From contig JAODMM010000094.1 of NCBI GenBank assembly GCA_025465015.1, positions 1 to 36,272 on the forward strand: 36,272 nucleotides of DNA, read 5' to 3'. Positions 10,132 to 19,385 of the stretch are shown piece after piece (positions within the stretch are counted from its first letter, which is position 1; every line of letters begins with the position of its first letter). This DNA is from Cryobacterium sp. (GTDB lineage: Bacteria; Actinomycetota; Actinomycetes; Actinomycetales; Microbacteriaceae). Position numbers and translations under genes: made by a program. Under the pieces are notes generated by a model. It ran no database searches and was not told the origin of the DNA. It worked only from the letters and a program-made list of their open reading frames with translations.

Positions 10132-11205
10132 GTGGCTCTCACTATTGCAATCGTCGGACTGCCCAATGTCGGCAAGTCCACCCTCTTCAACGCTCTCACC
10201 AAGAACCAGGTTCTCGCGGCGAACTACCCGTTCGCCACGATCGAGCCGAACGTGGGGGTCGTGAATTTGCCGGACCCCCGGCTCGCCATACTCGCCGAGA
10301 TCTTCGGCAGCGAGCGCATCCTGCCGGCCCCGGTCTCCTTCGTGGACATTGCTGGCATCGTGCGCGGGGCGAGCGAGGGAGAAGGCCTGGGGAACAAATT
10401 CCTCGCCAATATCCGTGAAGCGGATGCGATCGCGCAGGTCATCCGCGGGTTCGAGGACCCCGACGTGGTGCACGTCGAGGGCGCCGTCAACCCGGCCAGC
10501 GACATGGAGACCATTAACACCGAGCTCATCCTCGCTGACCTGCAGACCCTCGAGAAAGCCCAGGCGCGGTACGAGAAAGAGGTCAAGGGACGCAAGCTTG
10601 ACCCTTCTGTGCTGGCAACCGCCAAGGCGGCCCAGGCGATTCTTGACACTGGGAAGCCATTGTCGGCAGCGACCATTGACCTCACTCCGATAGCTGAACT
10701 CGGATTGCTCACAGCCAAGCCGTTCATCTATGTCTTCAACGTCGATGAGACGGTGCTTCAAGATCCCGCGAAGCTGGCTTCCCTCGCCGAGCTGGTGGCA
10801 CCGGCCCACGCCGTATTCCTCGACGCGAAGATCGAGTCAGAACTGATCGAGCTCGACCCGGAGGACGCTGCTGAACTTCTCGCCTCCACCGGTCAGGAGG
10901 AGAGCGGACTGGACCAGCTGGCCCGGATTGGGTTCGACACCCTCGGCCTGCAGACGTACCTGACTGCCGGGCCGAAGGAGACGCGTGCCTGGACGATCCA
11001 CCAGGGCTGGACCGCTCCGCAAGCGGCCGGTGTCATTCACACTGACTTCCAGAAGGGCTTCATCAAGGCAGAAGTGATCTCCTTCGACGACCTTGTCGAG
11101 ACGGGTTCTGTTGCTGAGGCGCGTTCGAAGGGCAAAGCGCGCATGGAGGGTAAGGACTACGTGATGCAGGACGGCGACGTGGTCGAGTTCCGTTTTAACG
11201 TGTAG
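10132..11205 (+). CDS. ychF: Redox-regulated ATPase YchF (Obg-like)
   Basis: 'VGLPNVGKSTLFNALTKNQVLAANYPFATIEPNVGVV', 'VDIAGIVRGASEGEGLGNKFLANIREADAI', C-terminal TGS domain; GTG start. Confidence 0.97.
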   Translation: MALTIAIVGLPNVGKSTLFNALTKNQVLAANYPFATIEPNVGVVNLPDPRLAILAEIFGSERILPAPVSFVDIAGIVRGASEGEGLGNKFLANIREADAIAQVIRGFEDPDVVHVEGAVNPASDMETINTELILADLQTLEKAQARYEKEVKGRKLDPSVLATAKAAQAILDTGKPLSAATIDLTPIAELGLLTAKPFIYVFNVDETVLQDPAKLASLAELVAPAHAVFLDAKIESELIELDPEDAAELLASTGQEESGLDQLARIGFDTLGLQTYLTAGPKETRAWTIHQGWTAPQAAGVIHTDFQKGFIKAEVISFDDLVETGSVAEARSKGKARMEGKDYVMQDGDVVEFRFNV

Positions 11206-11438
11206 CCGAGCGCGCGTCTGGTTCTCACGCCGTCACGGCGGGACATTTGCGCCAGCGTCCTCGAGAACGCCGAAGATTCGGTGAGCTGTCAGCCTCGCCC
11301 GGCTCACGGGTCGTGGTCGACCTCCATCGCAGCTGGTGACGGGCGGTCGCCTTCGGGAACGTGTTGGAGGTTCAGGCGGATTCCATCGTGATGTGACGTG
11401 ACGAACGTCGCGGAGCGGGGCGCGGTGACGGCCCCGAT

Positions 11439-12086
11439 TCACGCACTCCCGCGAATGAAATCAACGACGGATGTCGTCACCAGCTCGGCGACACCCTTCC
11501 TGCGCAGAGGCGACGAGGCTGGAACCTTCATCCCGTGGTCAGCGCCGGGCACGGGAATGACGCGCACCCCGGGCGCGTTGGCCGTCGCGTTGACAAGCTC
11601 CTGCGCCGTACCGAAGGTGTCCCGATCGCCCTGCATCACGAGCACCGGCGTCGTTGGGCTGAGTAGTTCATCGACGCGCGACTTCTCGGGCCGACCTGGC
11701 GGATGCAGTGGGAAGGCGAGACACACCACGGATGCCGCCCCGATCGCGTTCGCCGTCCGACACGCCACACGGGCGCCCGCGCTGCGTCCTCCGGCAACGA
11801 CCGGCAACCCGCCGGCCAGTTCTGCCACCAGCGGCGCTGTCTCGAGCCAGCCGATGTCGAGGACAGCAGGTCGAGGCGCCACGGTGCGGCCGGCCACGCG
11901 CCACGGCTGCTCATGCCGAACCACGGTGATTCCGTGTGCAGGTAGCGCGTCGGACAAGGTCGCAAGGTCGAATGCCTCGATCCCGCCGCCGGCGCTGTGA
12001 CCGAGCCACAGGACAGCCATGGGTTCCGGGGCGTGATTCACAATCAAGCGGCCGGGACCCAGCGAGGTCGGTGCTGTCCGCTCCAT
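11439..12086 (-). CDS. Alpha/beta hydrolase family protein (KANL3/Tex30-like)
   Basis: 'LWLGHSAGGGIEAFDLATLSDALPAHGITVVRHEQPWR', nucleophile elbow 'GGRSAGARVA', 'PVLVMQGDRDTFG', 'VPGADHGM'; start may be internal. Confidence 0.82.
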   Translation of the reverse strand: MERTAPTSLGPGRLIVNHAPEPMAVLWLGHSAGGGIEAFDLATLSDALPAHGITVVRHEQPWRVAGRTVAPRPAVLDIGWLETAPLVAELAGGLPVVAGGRSAGARVACRTANAIGAASVVCLAFPLHPPGRPEKSRVDELLSPTTPVLVMQGDRDTFGTAQELVNATANAPGVRVIPVPGADHGMKVPASSPLRRKGVAELVTTSVVDFIRGSA

Positions 12087-12125
12087 GATCAGAAGCTACA
12101 CGCTGATGATTGGGAGAATGGACGA

Positions 12126-12764
12126 GTGAGCGACGCCGGCGATTTCGTGGACGCCGCCTTGCGACGCGAGAGTTCCTGGGAACGGGCGACCGAGGAGCAA
12201 GCTCGCCTGGGCGGTGACCTACGGTTTTATGGGGCGTCGGTGGGAGCGGTGCGGGGGACAGTGCGGGATGCTTCGCTGCGCTACCCCGACATGAGTCACG
12301 ACGAGATCACCGCTTTGAGTTCGGAGCTGTGGCTGATGCCCGTGTTCGAGCGCCGCCTCGCGGCGGTCGTCCTGCTCCAGTCGAACCTGCGGCTGCTTCG
12401 CAACTCCGACCTGACCCGCATCGAGGGGTTCGTGAGGGGGGCGCGACTGAGGGCCCTTGTCGATCCGCTTGCCGTGGACGTCATCGGCCCGATGATTGAC
12501 GGGTTCGACCCGGTGAGCCGCGCCCGGGCCGACACTGTCCTCGATCGCTGGGCGCACGACGACGATCCCTGGCTGCGCCGTGCCGCTTTGTTGTCACCGC
12601 TGCGGGCACTTCGCGCCGGTCGTGGGGACTGGCCGCGATTCACCCGACATGCCTCGGTGTCGAACGTGCCCGGGGGTGCGGGAGCAAATGGAGGCATCGC
12701 CGCAGAAGCCGTTGCCCTCCTGCTTGACGAGGTGGCTAAATCCCGGCCGGAGCTTCACCTTTGA
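12126..12764 (+). CDS. DNA alkylation repair family (AlkD-like HEAT-repeat) protein
   Basis: GTG start; 'RFYGASVGAVRGTVRDASLRYPDMSHDEITALSSELWLMPVFERRLAAVVLLQ', 'DRWAHDDDPWLRRAALLSPL' typical of AlkC/AlkD-type proteins. Confidence 0.82.
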   Translation: MSDAGDFVDAALRRESSWERATEEQARLGGDLRFYGASVGAVRGTVRDASLRYPDMSHDEITALSSELWLMPVFERRLAAVVLLQSNLRLLRNSDLTRIEGFVRGARLRALVDPLAVDVIGPMIDGFDPVSRARADTVLDRWAHDDDPWLRRAALLSPLRALRAGRGDWPRFTRHASVSNVPGGAGANGGIAAEAVALLLDEVAKSRPELHL

Positions 12765-13029
12765 TCGTCACCGTGCAAGCGTGGGCTAATGCGTGTGAGC
12801 GGTTTCCTCACTCCGACGTGTTCGGGGAGCGAGAGACCGAATCGGCCGGTGTCGCGAGCAGCATGGCGACCACCATGCCGGTTCGGGGTGGATAGGTGGC
12901 AGGACCACGTCTCGCTCGGGGAGTGATCTTTTGGTGAACGCGTGCACGCACTTCTCCACGGGCGTCCGGCTGAGGAGGGGGCGAGTGTCCTCGTGCGTGC
13001 AGGCGGGGAGTGAGGATCTTCGGGCTGCC

Positions 13030-13332
13030 GTGCACGTGATTTGGGCGACGGATGCGGGCTCCCGGGTCACCGAGACTGATCTCCGAAAGTTGGAGGCCGA
13101 CGACACCCCTCGGGACAGGATCATGGAGATCTCCGTTGACGGCACTTCGGTGCTCTTCGAGGTGTGGGAGTCGAGCGAGACTCGATGGGCAGCGAGTTTC
13201 GCCGACCATCGAATCGTCCTGGAGGCGCGGGAATGCCCGTTGGAGGGGCTGGGGCTCCACAGGGTGCACGACCTCGAGCCCTATCTTGCGGGGCGCGCTT
13301 CGGTGATCCGCGAGATGCGCGGCGAGCTCTGA
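13030..13332 (+). CDS. Hypothetical protein
   Basis: 'VHVIWATDAGSRVTETDLRKLEADDTPRDRIMEISVDGTSVLFEVWESSETRWAASF...'; start uncertain (ORF extends to 12931); balanced composition supports coding. Confidence 0.45.
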   Translation: MHVIWATDAGSRVTETDLRKLEADDTPRDRIMEISVDGTSVLFEVWESSETRWAASFADHRIVLEARECPLEGLGLHRVHDLEPYLAGRASVIREMRGEL

Positions 13333-13547
13333 CGGGGAGGGGTGGCCCGGGTGCGAGCTGCCGGGCCGATCGGAAGGGGAGGGCGGCGCACGGTGGAAGC
13401 TCCTCGCGACGGGAGGATGGCGCGGTCAGCATCCCGCGCCTGCCCCGCTCTGTTCTACAACCCCGGGTCGCAGTCAGAGCGGTCAGACGACCGGCGACCG
13501 ATGCGTGACACCACGACCGGAACGACGCTCGGGACGAAGATGGAATC

Positions 13548-14567
13548 ATGGATGCCGTCGACGCGCTGAATGAGATCGCCTTCTGGCTGGAACGCGAACT
13601 CGCCCCCTCGTTCAAGGTGAAGGCGTTCCGAAACGCAGCCGACGTCATCCGGGGCTTGGATCCGGCAGAGGTGGCCGAACGCGCGCGCGATGGCAGATTG
13701 AAGCGAATCAAGGGGATCGGGGGCAGAACCTACGAGGTGATCCGGCAGGCAGTCGACGGGACCATACCGGACTACCTCGAGAACCTCAGGAAACGAAGTG
13801 CTACGCCCCTCGCCGAATGCGGCGATGAGCTGGGCGCCGCGCTGCGTGGGGACCTCCACAGTCACAGCAACTGGTCCGACGGGCGATCATCGATTGAGCT
13901 CATGGCCGATGCGGCCCGGCTGCTGGGACGGGAGTATCTGGCGCTGACCGACCATTCTCCGAACCTCACCATCGCCAACGGGCTGAGCGAGGAGCGACTG
14001 AGGGAGCAGTTGGAGATCGTGATGGAGGTCAACGAGCATGAAACGGATTTTCGCCTTCTCGCCGGGATCGAGGTCGACATCCTCGAGAACGGTGAGCTCG
14101 ACCAGTCGCCCGAGATGCTCAACCGATTGGATGTCGTGGTTGCCAGTGTGCACTCCAAACTGCGATCTGATTCCGCAACCATGACGAAGCGGATGCTCTC
14201 GGGAATCGGAAACCCGTTCACGAACGTGCTCGGTCACTGCACCGGGCGCCTCGTGCAGGGCACTCGTGGTACGCGGCCGCAGTCGGACTTCGATGCCGAG
14301 CGCGTTTTCGCGGCATGCGCAGAGCTGGGGGTCGCCGTCGAGATCAATTCGCGGCCGGAGCGTCAGGACCCTCCGGGCTCCCTCATTCGGTTGGCGCTCG
14401 AGGCCGGGTGTCTTTTCAGTATCGACTCCGATGCCCACGCTCCTGGTCAGTTGGATTTCCTTCAATACGGTGCAGCACGGGCTGCATCCAACGGGGTGCC
14501 GCCGGAGCGGATTGTGACCACGTGGCCGGTGGAGCAGCTTCTGGAATGGTCGACCTCGAAGCGATGA
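13548..14567 (+). CDS. PHP-domain phosphoesterase with N-terminal PolX-type HhH region
   Basis: N-terminal 'NEIAFWLERE...FKVKAFRNAADVI...LKRIKGIGGRTYEVIRQ', then PHP motifs 'GDLHSHSNWSDG', 'LALTDHS', 'AGIEVDIL', 'VVASVHS', 'NVLGHCTGR', 'SIDSDAHAPGQL'. Confidence 0.92.
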   Translation: MDAVDALNEIAFWLERELAPSFKVKAFRNAADVIRGLDPAEVAERARDGRLKRIKGIGGRTYEVIRQAVDGTIPDYLENLRKRSATPLAECGDELGAALRGDLHSHSNWSDGRSSIELMADAARLLGREYLALTDHSPNLTIANGLSEERLREQLEIVMEVNEHETDFRLLAGIEVDILENGELDQSPEMLNRLDVVVASVHSKLRSDSATMTKRMLSGIGNPFTNVLGHCTGRLVQGTRGTRPQSDFDAERVFAACAELGVAVEINSRPERQDPPGSLIRLALEAGCLFSIDSDAHAPGQLDFLQYGAARAASNGVPPERIVTTWPVEQLLEWSTSKR

Positions 14568-14569
14568 GC

Positions 14570-14593
14570 ATGGGGGAGGGGTACCTCCCCCAT
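14570..14593. repeat. GC-rich inverted repeat (hairpin)
   Basis: atgggggagg (14570-14579) / cctcccccat (14584-14593), 4-nt loop, immediately after the PHP stop; possible terminator. Confidence 0.6.
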
Positions 14594-14599
14594 CAGAGG

Positions 14600-14617
14600 G
14601 TCCCCCCTTAGGGGGAC
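14600..14617. repeat. GC-rich inverted repeat upstream of the Hsp70-like gene
   Basis: gtccccc (14600-14606) / gggggac (14611-14617), 4-nt loop; terminator or operator. Confidence 0.5.
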
Positions 14618-14675
14618 GGGGGTGCTACTCTTGCGAAGGTCTCCAATTAATGACGATTGCTCACCAGGGGGAATA

Positions 14676-16580
14676 ATGGCGTACGTCCTCGGCATCGACG
14701 TGGGAACCAGCTTCACGTCGGCGGCCACCGTTGCCTTGGGCGAGTCAGGACCGGGTGAACCGCAGGTGCTGGGGTTAGGGCTTCGGACCTCCGCCGTGCC
14801 TTCGGTGATCTTCTTTGGCGACGACGGGCGGGTGATGGTGGGGGAGGCGGCGGAACGCCGCGGATCCAGCCACCCGGAACGACTGGTGCGTGAGTTCAAA
14901 CGCCGAATGGGAGACCAGGTGCCGATTGTTGTCGGTGATCTGTCGGTCGCTGCGGAGGACATCCTCGCCATCATGGTGCGCTGGGTTGTGGACCGGGCCG
15001 AAGAGCGGGAAGGCCTGCCACCGGAGGTCGTTGCAGTGTCGCACCCGGCGAGTTGGGGGGACTACAAGACCAGCCTCGTGCGCCTGGCCCTGGCTGGGGT
15101 CGGTCTCGCTCAGGTCTCACTTCTGCCCGAACCGGAAGCCGCTGCGCTGCACTATGCGGCACGGGAACGCCTCGATACCGGCAGTACGATCGCCGTCTAC
15201 GACCTCGGCGGCGGAACCTTCGACATCGCGATCCTGACCAAGACCACGTCCGAATCCTTCGCGCTTCTCGGGCGACCCGAAGGCATCGAGGGGCTCGGGG
15301 GAGCCGATTTCGACGAAGCGGTTTTCGCGCACGTCACCGAGAGTATCGGCGAAGCATACGGCCGCCTCGACGTTGCAGATCCGGCGGTGCTCGTGGCCCT
15401 CGCGCGCCTGCGCCGCGAATGCACCGAGGCCAAGGAGGCACTGTCGTTCGATTCAGAGGCCTCTATCCCTGTGGTCCTTCCGGGGCTGCAGACAGAGGTG
15501 CGGCTGGTTCGTTCGGAATTCGAGGCCCTGATCGAGACGTCCGTTCGCGAGACGATCACGGCACTGGATCAGGCCCTCGAGAGAGCGGAGGTCGGCGTTG
15601 ATGAGGTTGCCGCCATCCTTCTCATCGGCGGCTCGTCCCGAGTCCCCTTGGTGGCCCAGCTGCTCTCCGCCGAGTTCGGCAGGCCCATGGCGGTCGACGT
15701 CGACCCCAAAGCCTCCGTGTCCCTGGGCGCAGCCTACTTCGCCTCCGTCACCGTCCTTGAGGCCGCCTCTGCGGGGCTCGTCGACGAGCCGGAACGGGGC
15801 GACATAGACGGGGAGCCTGCTCCCACTGTCGGGCAGGCGCATCGCCCCCATTTCGGTCCGGCTCGTGCGGCCTCGCTAGCGAGTTCGGGGAACTCTGCCG
15901 GTCACGTGGTCCGGCGGCCGATCGTGCGCACTGCCGCGGTGGCGGCCCTGGTCGCCGGAGCGATGGTCCTTGCCGGAACTGCCGCTCAGCTCTCCACCGG
16001 GCTCACATCTCTGACGTCGGACACGGGCCAGAGCGCGAGTAACCTCGACCGGTCGGTTCACGGCACGGTGGTTCCACCGACGGGCGAGCCACTCCCTGCA
16101 CTCGGAGCCGTGCCCGCTCCCGAACCCGGCTCCGGAACGGGGAACGGGAGCGGTTCACACTCGGACGACTCTGCTCCACCGTCGTCTGGTGTGCACGACC
16201 GGCGGGCTGACCCGGAACCGGCTCCGAGGTCGAATGGTGGCGCTGCCTCGCCGTCCACCCGCACACCCGCCCCCGTGGCGGCCGCAGCTCCGCCGGCCTC
16301 GACGCCCTCGACGCCAACGCCCGTCCAGACCGCCGGGCCTGGGCCCACGTCGACGCCGGACCCAGGCCCGACGACGGCCCCCACCCAGCCGCCCGTGACA
16401 GTTCCGCCGGCCGATCCTGGTCCGGCGCCGACGGATCCCACTCCAACCACCACTGACCCCGCCCCTCCCGACCCCGGAACTCCGGACCCGTCAGCGGTGG
16501 ACCCCGGGGCACCGACCGCGCCCGACGTGAGCAACCCAGGCCCTGCGCCTGCCCCTGACTCGCCCGGCGCACAGGCCTAG
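14676..16580 (+). CDS. Hsp70-family actin-like ATPase lacking an SBD, with C-terminal TM segment and Pro/Thr-rich tail
   Basis: 'YVLGIDVGTSFTSAATVAL', 'VAVSHPASWGDYK', 'IAVYDLGGGTFDIAIL', 'AAILLIGGSSRVPLVAQLL', 'SVSLGAAYFA'; TM 'TAAVAALVAGAMVLAGTAAQL'; tail about 185 aa rich in P/T/A; RBS aggggg at ATG 14676. Confidence 0.9.
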   Translation: MAYVLGIDVGTSFTSAATVALGESGPGEPQVLGLGLRTSAVPSVIFFGDDGRVMVGEAAERRGSSHPERLVREFKRRMGDQVPIVVGDLSVAAEDILAIMVRWVVDRAEEREGLPPEVVAVSHPASWGDYKTSLVRLALAGVGLAQVSLLPEPEAAALHYAARERLDTGSTIAVYDLGGGTFDIAILTKTTSESFALLGRPEGIEGLGGADFDEAVFAHVTESIGEAYGRLDVADPAVLVALARLRRECTEAKEALSFDSEASIPVVLPGLQTEVRLVRSEFEALIETSVRETITALDQALERAEVGVDEVAAILLIGGSSRVPLVAQLLSAEFGRPMAVDVDPKASVSLGAAYFASVTVLEAASAGLVDEPERGDIDGEPAPTVGQAHRPHFGPARAASLASSGNSAGHVVRRPIVRTAAVAALVAGAMVLAGTAAQLSTGLTSLTSDTGQSASNLDRSVHGTVVPPTGEPLPALGAVPAPEPGSGTGNGSGSHSDDSAPPSSGVHDRRADPEPAPRSNGGAASPSTRTPAPVAAAAPPASTPSTPTPVQTAGPGPTSTPDPGPTTAPTQPPVTVPPADPGPAPTDPTPTTTDPAPPDPGTPDPSAVDPGAPTAPDVSNPGPAPAPDSPGAQA

Positions 16581-16584
16581 AAGG

Positions 16585-19215
16585 GTGATCGAGAACCTGC
16601 AGCCGGTTGCCATGCATGCGCCCCCGCCGTCAATCCTGCATTCGGGCGCCGCGGCTTCGCTGCTGGCAGAAGTCGCCGACCTGCCTGCTTCCCCGCTGCT
16701 CACAGCGGTCGCGGGAGCGGGCGGATCGGGAAAAACCGCCATGCTGGACGATCTCGCGGCTCACTACCGGTCCCGCGGTGTCAGCGTGATTCGCGTCCAT
16801 GCGGGCTCCGACCTCGTCGCGGTGGCGGGCAGGTGCGTGCTCCTCGTCGATGACGCCAACCACCTTGGCGACCCGATCCTTGACAGGCTCCAATCGATCG
16901 TCGGTCAGCCCGATGTCGACATGGTGGTCGCGTCTCGCCCGTGGCCGCAGTCGCCCGCCCTCACCCGGCTCACGCACACTCTCGCCCTTCACCATGCCCC
17001 AGTTGCCCTCGGCGCATTGACGCGTGATGAGATCATGAACTACACGACAACTGCGCTCCGTGGTCCTGCCCCGGTCGCGCTTCTCGACCAAGTGGCAGAG
17101 CTGACGGGCGGGATGCAATGGCTCGTGCACCGGGTAGTCCAAGGACTCCGGCGCACCGGTGGCCATACTTTCGCTGCTCCTGTCATCACGCCCGCCCTGG
17201 TCAGCCGGCTCGGCACGGACCTCGACGTGATCGACCACGACGTGCGGGAACTGCTGCTGGCGATTGCCGTCGGTTTCGACATCTCCGAACGGGTGCCCCT
17301 CCGGTGGCAGGGGAGCCCGGCACGACTTGATGACCTCATGGCCGAGGCCCGAGCGGCAGGCCTCCTGCTGCCGGACGGTCGACTTGTTCCACTGATCCGG
17401 CGAGCGCTGCTGGAGACAACACCGGCGCACCAGATTCACGCGCTCCAGGTAGCCCTGGTCGACACGTTCGCTCTTGAAGGGCGGTCGATGGGCGGCGTCG
17501 CCAGGGACCTTGCGCGAAGCGGATTGAGAGATGCGCGTATCGCTCGTACTCTCGAGGATGCCGCGGATGAAGCGCTGGCCGCCCACCCTGCCCTTGCCTC
17601 CGAACTCTATGAGGAGGCCCGGGCCGCAGGCTCCGACGAACTGGCGACCGCGGCACGGCGCGCTCAGGCTGCCTCCGCACGCGGGGAGCTCGACGAGGCC
17701 GGTCGCATCGTCGACGATTTGTTGGCCCACGAGGGGGCACCTGACATTTCGAGGGGTGCGGATGTTGCCGCCGCAGTTTGGGCGAGGCGCGGCATGCTCG
17801 CGTCCGCCGCCGACGTCTACCGATGGCTGGAACCTGCGCGGACCGGATCGTCTGGCGCGCTCGCCGCGGTGGCGATGATCGGGGCGGGCGACGTGGCTGG
17901 AGCAGACGCGATGCTCGGCTCCGCTGCATCCGGCGCGTCACCCACGCTCGTGACCGTGGCCGAGAACTTGATGGCTCAGGGGATTCGCGACTCTGTCGAG
18001 AGGCATCCCACCCGTGCGATCTCTTCGCTGATCCGGGCCTCTGACATGATGACCGCTTCCGGCGTGACCACTGTGCCCCTTCCGGAGATCCCTGCCGTCC
18101 TGGCCACTCTGGTGGCCCTGCACAGCGGCGAACTCGACCTCGCGGAGTCTGTCGTGGACGCCGCCCTCCGTGGGGACCAGGGCGGTGAGGCAGCGCGACC
18201 GCGGCTGCTACTGCTGAAAGCGTGGACGGCGATGCAGAAAGACAGGCCGGAGCAGGCCAGGGCTGCACTGGTTCGCGCCGGTGAGTGCGAGAACGTCCTT
18301 GCGCCCCGGGATGAGCTTCTGTTGCACGCACTCGAGGTGGGCCTCGCTCGGCGGGCAGATGACGGTCCAGGACTCATTAAGGCCTGGAAGAAGGCCCGTG
18401 AGGGGATTCTGCACGTCTTTGTGGACCTGTTCAGCCTTCTGCCGCTGGGAGAGTTGGTGATAGCCGGCGCACGACTTCGCGACTCGGCGCGACTCGAGTC
18501 ACCGCTCGCGGAGGCGTGGGCACTGCTGGCCCGGCTGGGAGATCCGCCGCTGTGGTCGGCTCCGTTGCACTGGGCGGCGGTGCAGGCTGCAATCCTCACC
18601 GAACGCCCGGCAGACCTGGCACCCCACGCGGCGGCGCTCGTGCACGCCTCCGGGCAGAACCGTCCGGCATCGGTGTTGGCCGTTGCCGGCCGATGCTGGA
18701 TTTCGGTGCTTCGCGGAGATGTGGACGTCTCGGCTGTGGAAGCCGCTGCCCGCGGTCTGGCCTCGATAGGCCTTACCTGGGACGGCTCCCGGTTGGCAGG
18801 TCATGCCGCCGTCCGAGCTGACGACCGCAAGGACATGGCGCGCCTTCTCGCGTGTGCGCGTGATCTGCATCCGTCGGCGTCAGGAGGGTCGACAGGGTCA
18901 GCAGAGCCAGTGGGGAAAATGGTGGCCTCCAGCGGGACCGGCCTACCGCGACTGGCGACGCACGACGGCACCGCCCGGGTCATTTCCGGGACCATGTCCG
19001 ATGAGGCGGTACTGAGCGTACGAGAGCGAGAAGTGGCGCGGCTGGTCCTGGAAGGCAAGACCTACCGTGAAATCGGTGAGGCGATCTTCATCTCTCCCCG
19101 AACGGCCGAGCACCACATCGCGCGGATGCGGCGTCGGCTCGGTGTGGCAACCCGATCCGAACTGCTCACGCAGTTGCGCCTCGCGCTCGGTGAGGATGAC
19201 GCCCCCGCGCAGTGA
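16585..19215 (+). CDS. LuxR-family regulator with STAND/AAA-type ATPase domain (IniR-like by context)
   Basis: Walker A 'VAGAGGSGKTAML', Walker B 'CVLLVDDANHL', TPR-like helical middle, C-terminal HTH 'LSVREREVARLVLEGKTYREIGEAIFISPRTAEHHIARMRRRLGVATRSELL'; GTG start 4 nt after Hsp70 stop. Confidence 0.88.
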   Translation: MIENLQPVAMHAPPPSILHSGAAASLLAEVADLPASPLLTAVAGAGGSGKTAMLDDLAAHYRSRGVSVIRVHAGSDLVAVAGRCVLLVDDANHLGDPILDRLQSIVGQPDVDMVVASRPWPQSPALTRLTHTLALHHAPVALGALTRDEIMNYTTTALRGPAPVALLDQVAELTGGMQWLVHRVVQGLRRTGGHTFAAPVITPALVSRLGTDLDVIDHDVRELLLAIAVGFDISERVPLRWQGSPARLDDLMAEARAAGLLLPDGRLVPLIRRALLETTPAHQIHALQVALVDTFALEGRSMGGVARDLARSGLRDARIARTLEDAADEALAAHPALASELYEEARAAGSDELATAARRAQAASARGELDEAGRIVDDLLAHEGAPDISRGADVAAAVWARRGMLASAADVYRWLEPARTGSSGALAAVAMIGAGDVAGADAMLGSAASGASPTLVTVAENLMAQGIRDSVERHPTRAISSLIRASDMMTASGVTTVPLPEIPAVLATLVALHSGELDLAESVVDAALRGDQGGEAARPRLLLLKAWTAMQKDRPEQARAALVRAGECENVLAPRDELLLHALEVGLARRADDGPGLIKAWKKAREGILHVFVDLFSLLPLGELVIAGARLRDSARLESPLAEAWALLARLGDPPLWSAPLHWAAVQAAILTERPADLAPHAAALVHASGQNRPASVLAVAGRCWISVLRGDVDVSAVEAAARGLASIGLTWDGSRLAGHAAVRADDRKDMARLLACARDLHPSASGGSTGSAEPVGKMVASSGTGLPRLATHDGTARVISGTMSDEAVLSVREREVARLVLEGKTYREIGEAIFISPRTAEHHIARMRRRLGVATRSELLTQLRLALGEDDAPAQ

Positions 19216-19385
19216 GGACGCCCCTGGCAACGAGGTGCTTTCCGCCCTGGCAGCGAGTCCGCCGCATGCACTCGGGGCGTTCCCCGTGCCCGGGTGTCAG
19301 CGCTGCACTCACCGACCCCCCTAATGCCCCCGATCCCCACCCCCCGTAACGGCACCGACCTGTAATTCCCCAACAAGGTGTCCTG

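Noticed and set aside
12786-13145. Minus-strand ORFs (119 aa, 153 aa) in the 12.8-13.3 kb region
   Set aside because: Composition (S/R/P/H-rich) looks non-coding; no RBS or recognisable family.
16630-17730. 366-aa minus-strand ORF opposite the LuxR/STAND gene
   Set aside because: Antisense shadow ORF without motifs; the plus strand has Walker motifs and an HTH.
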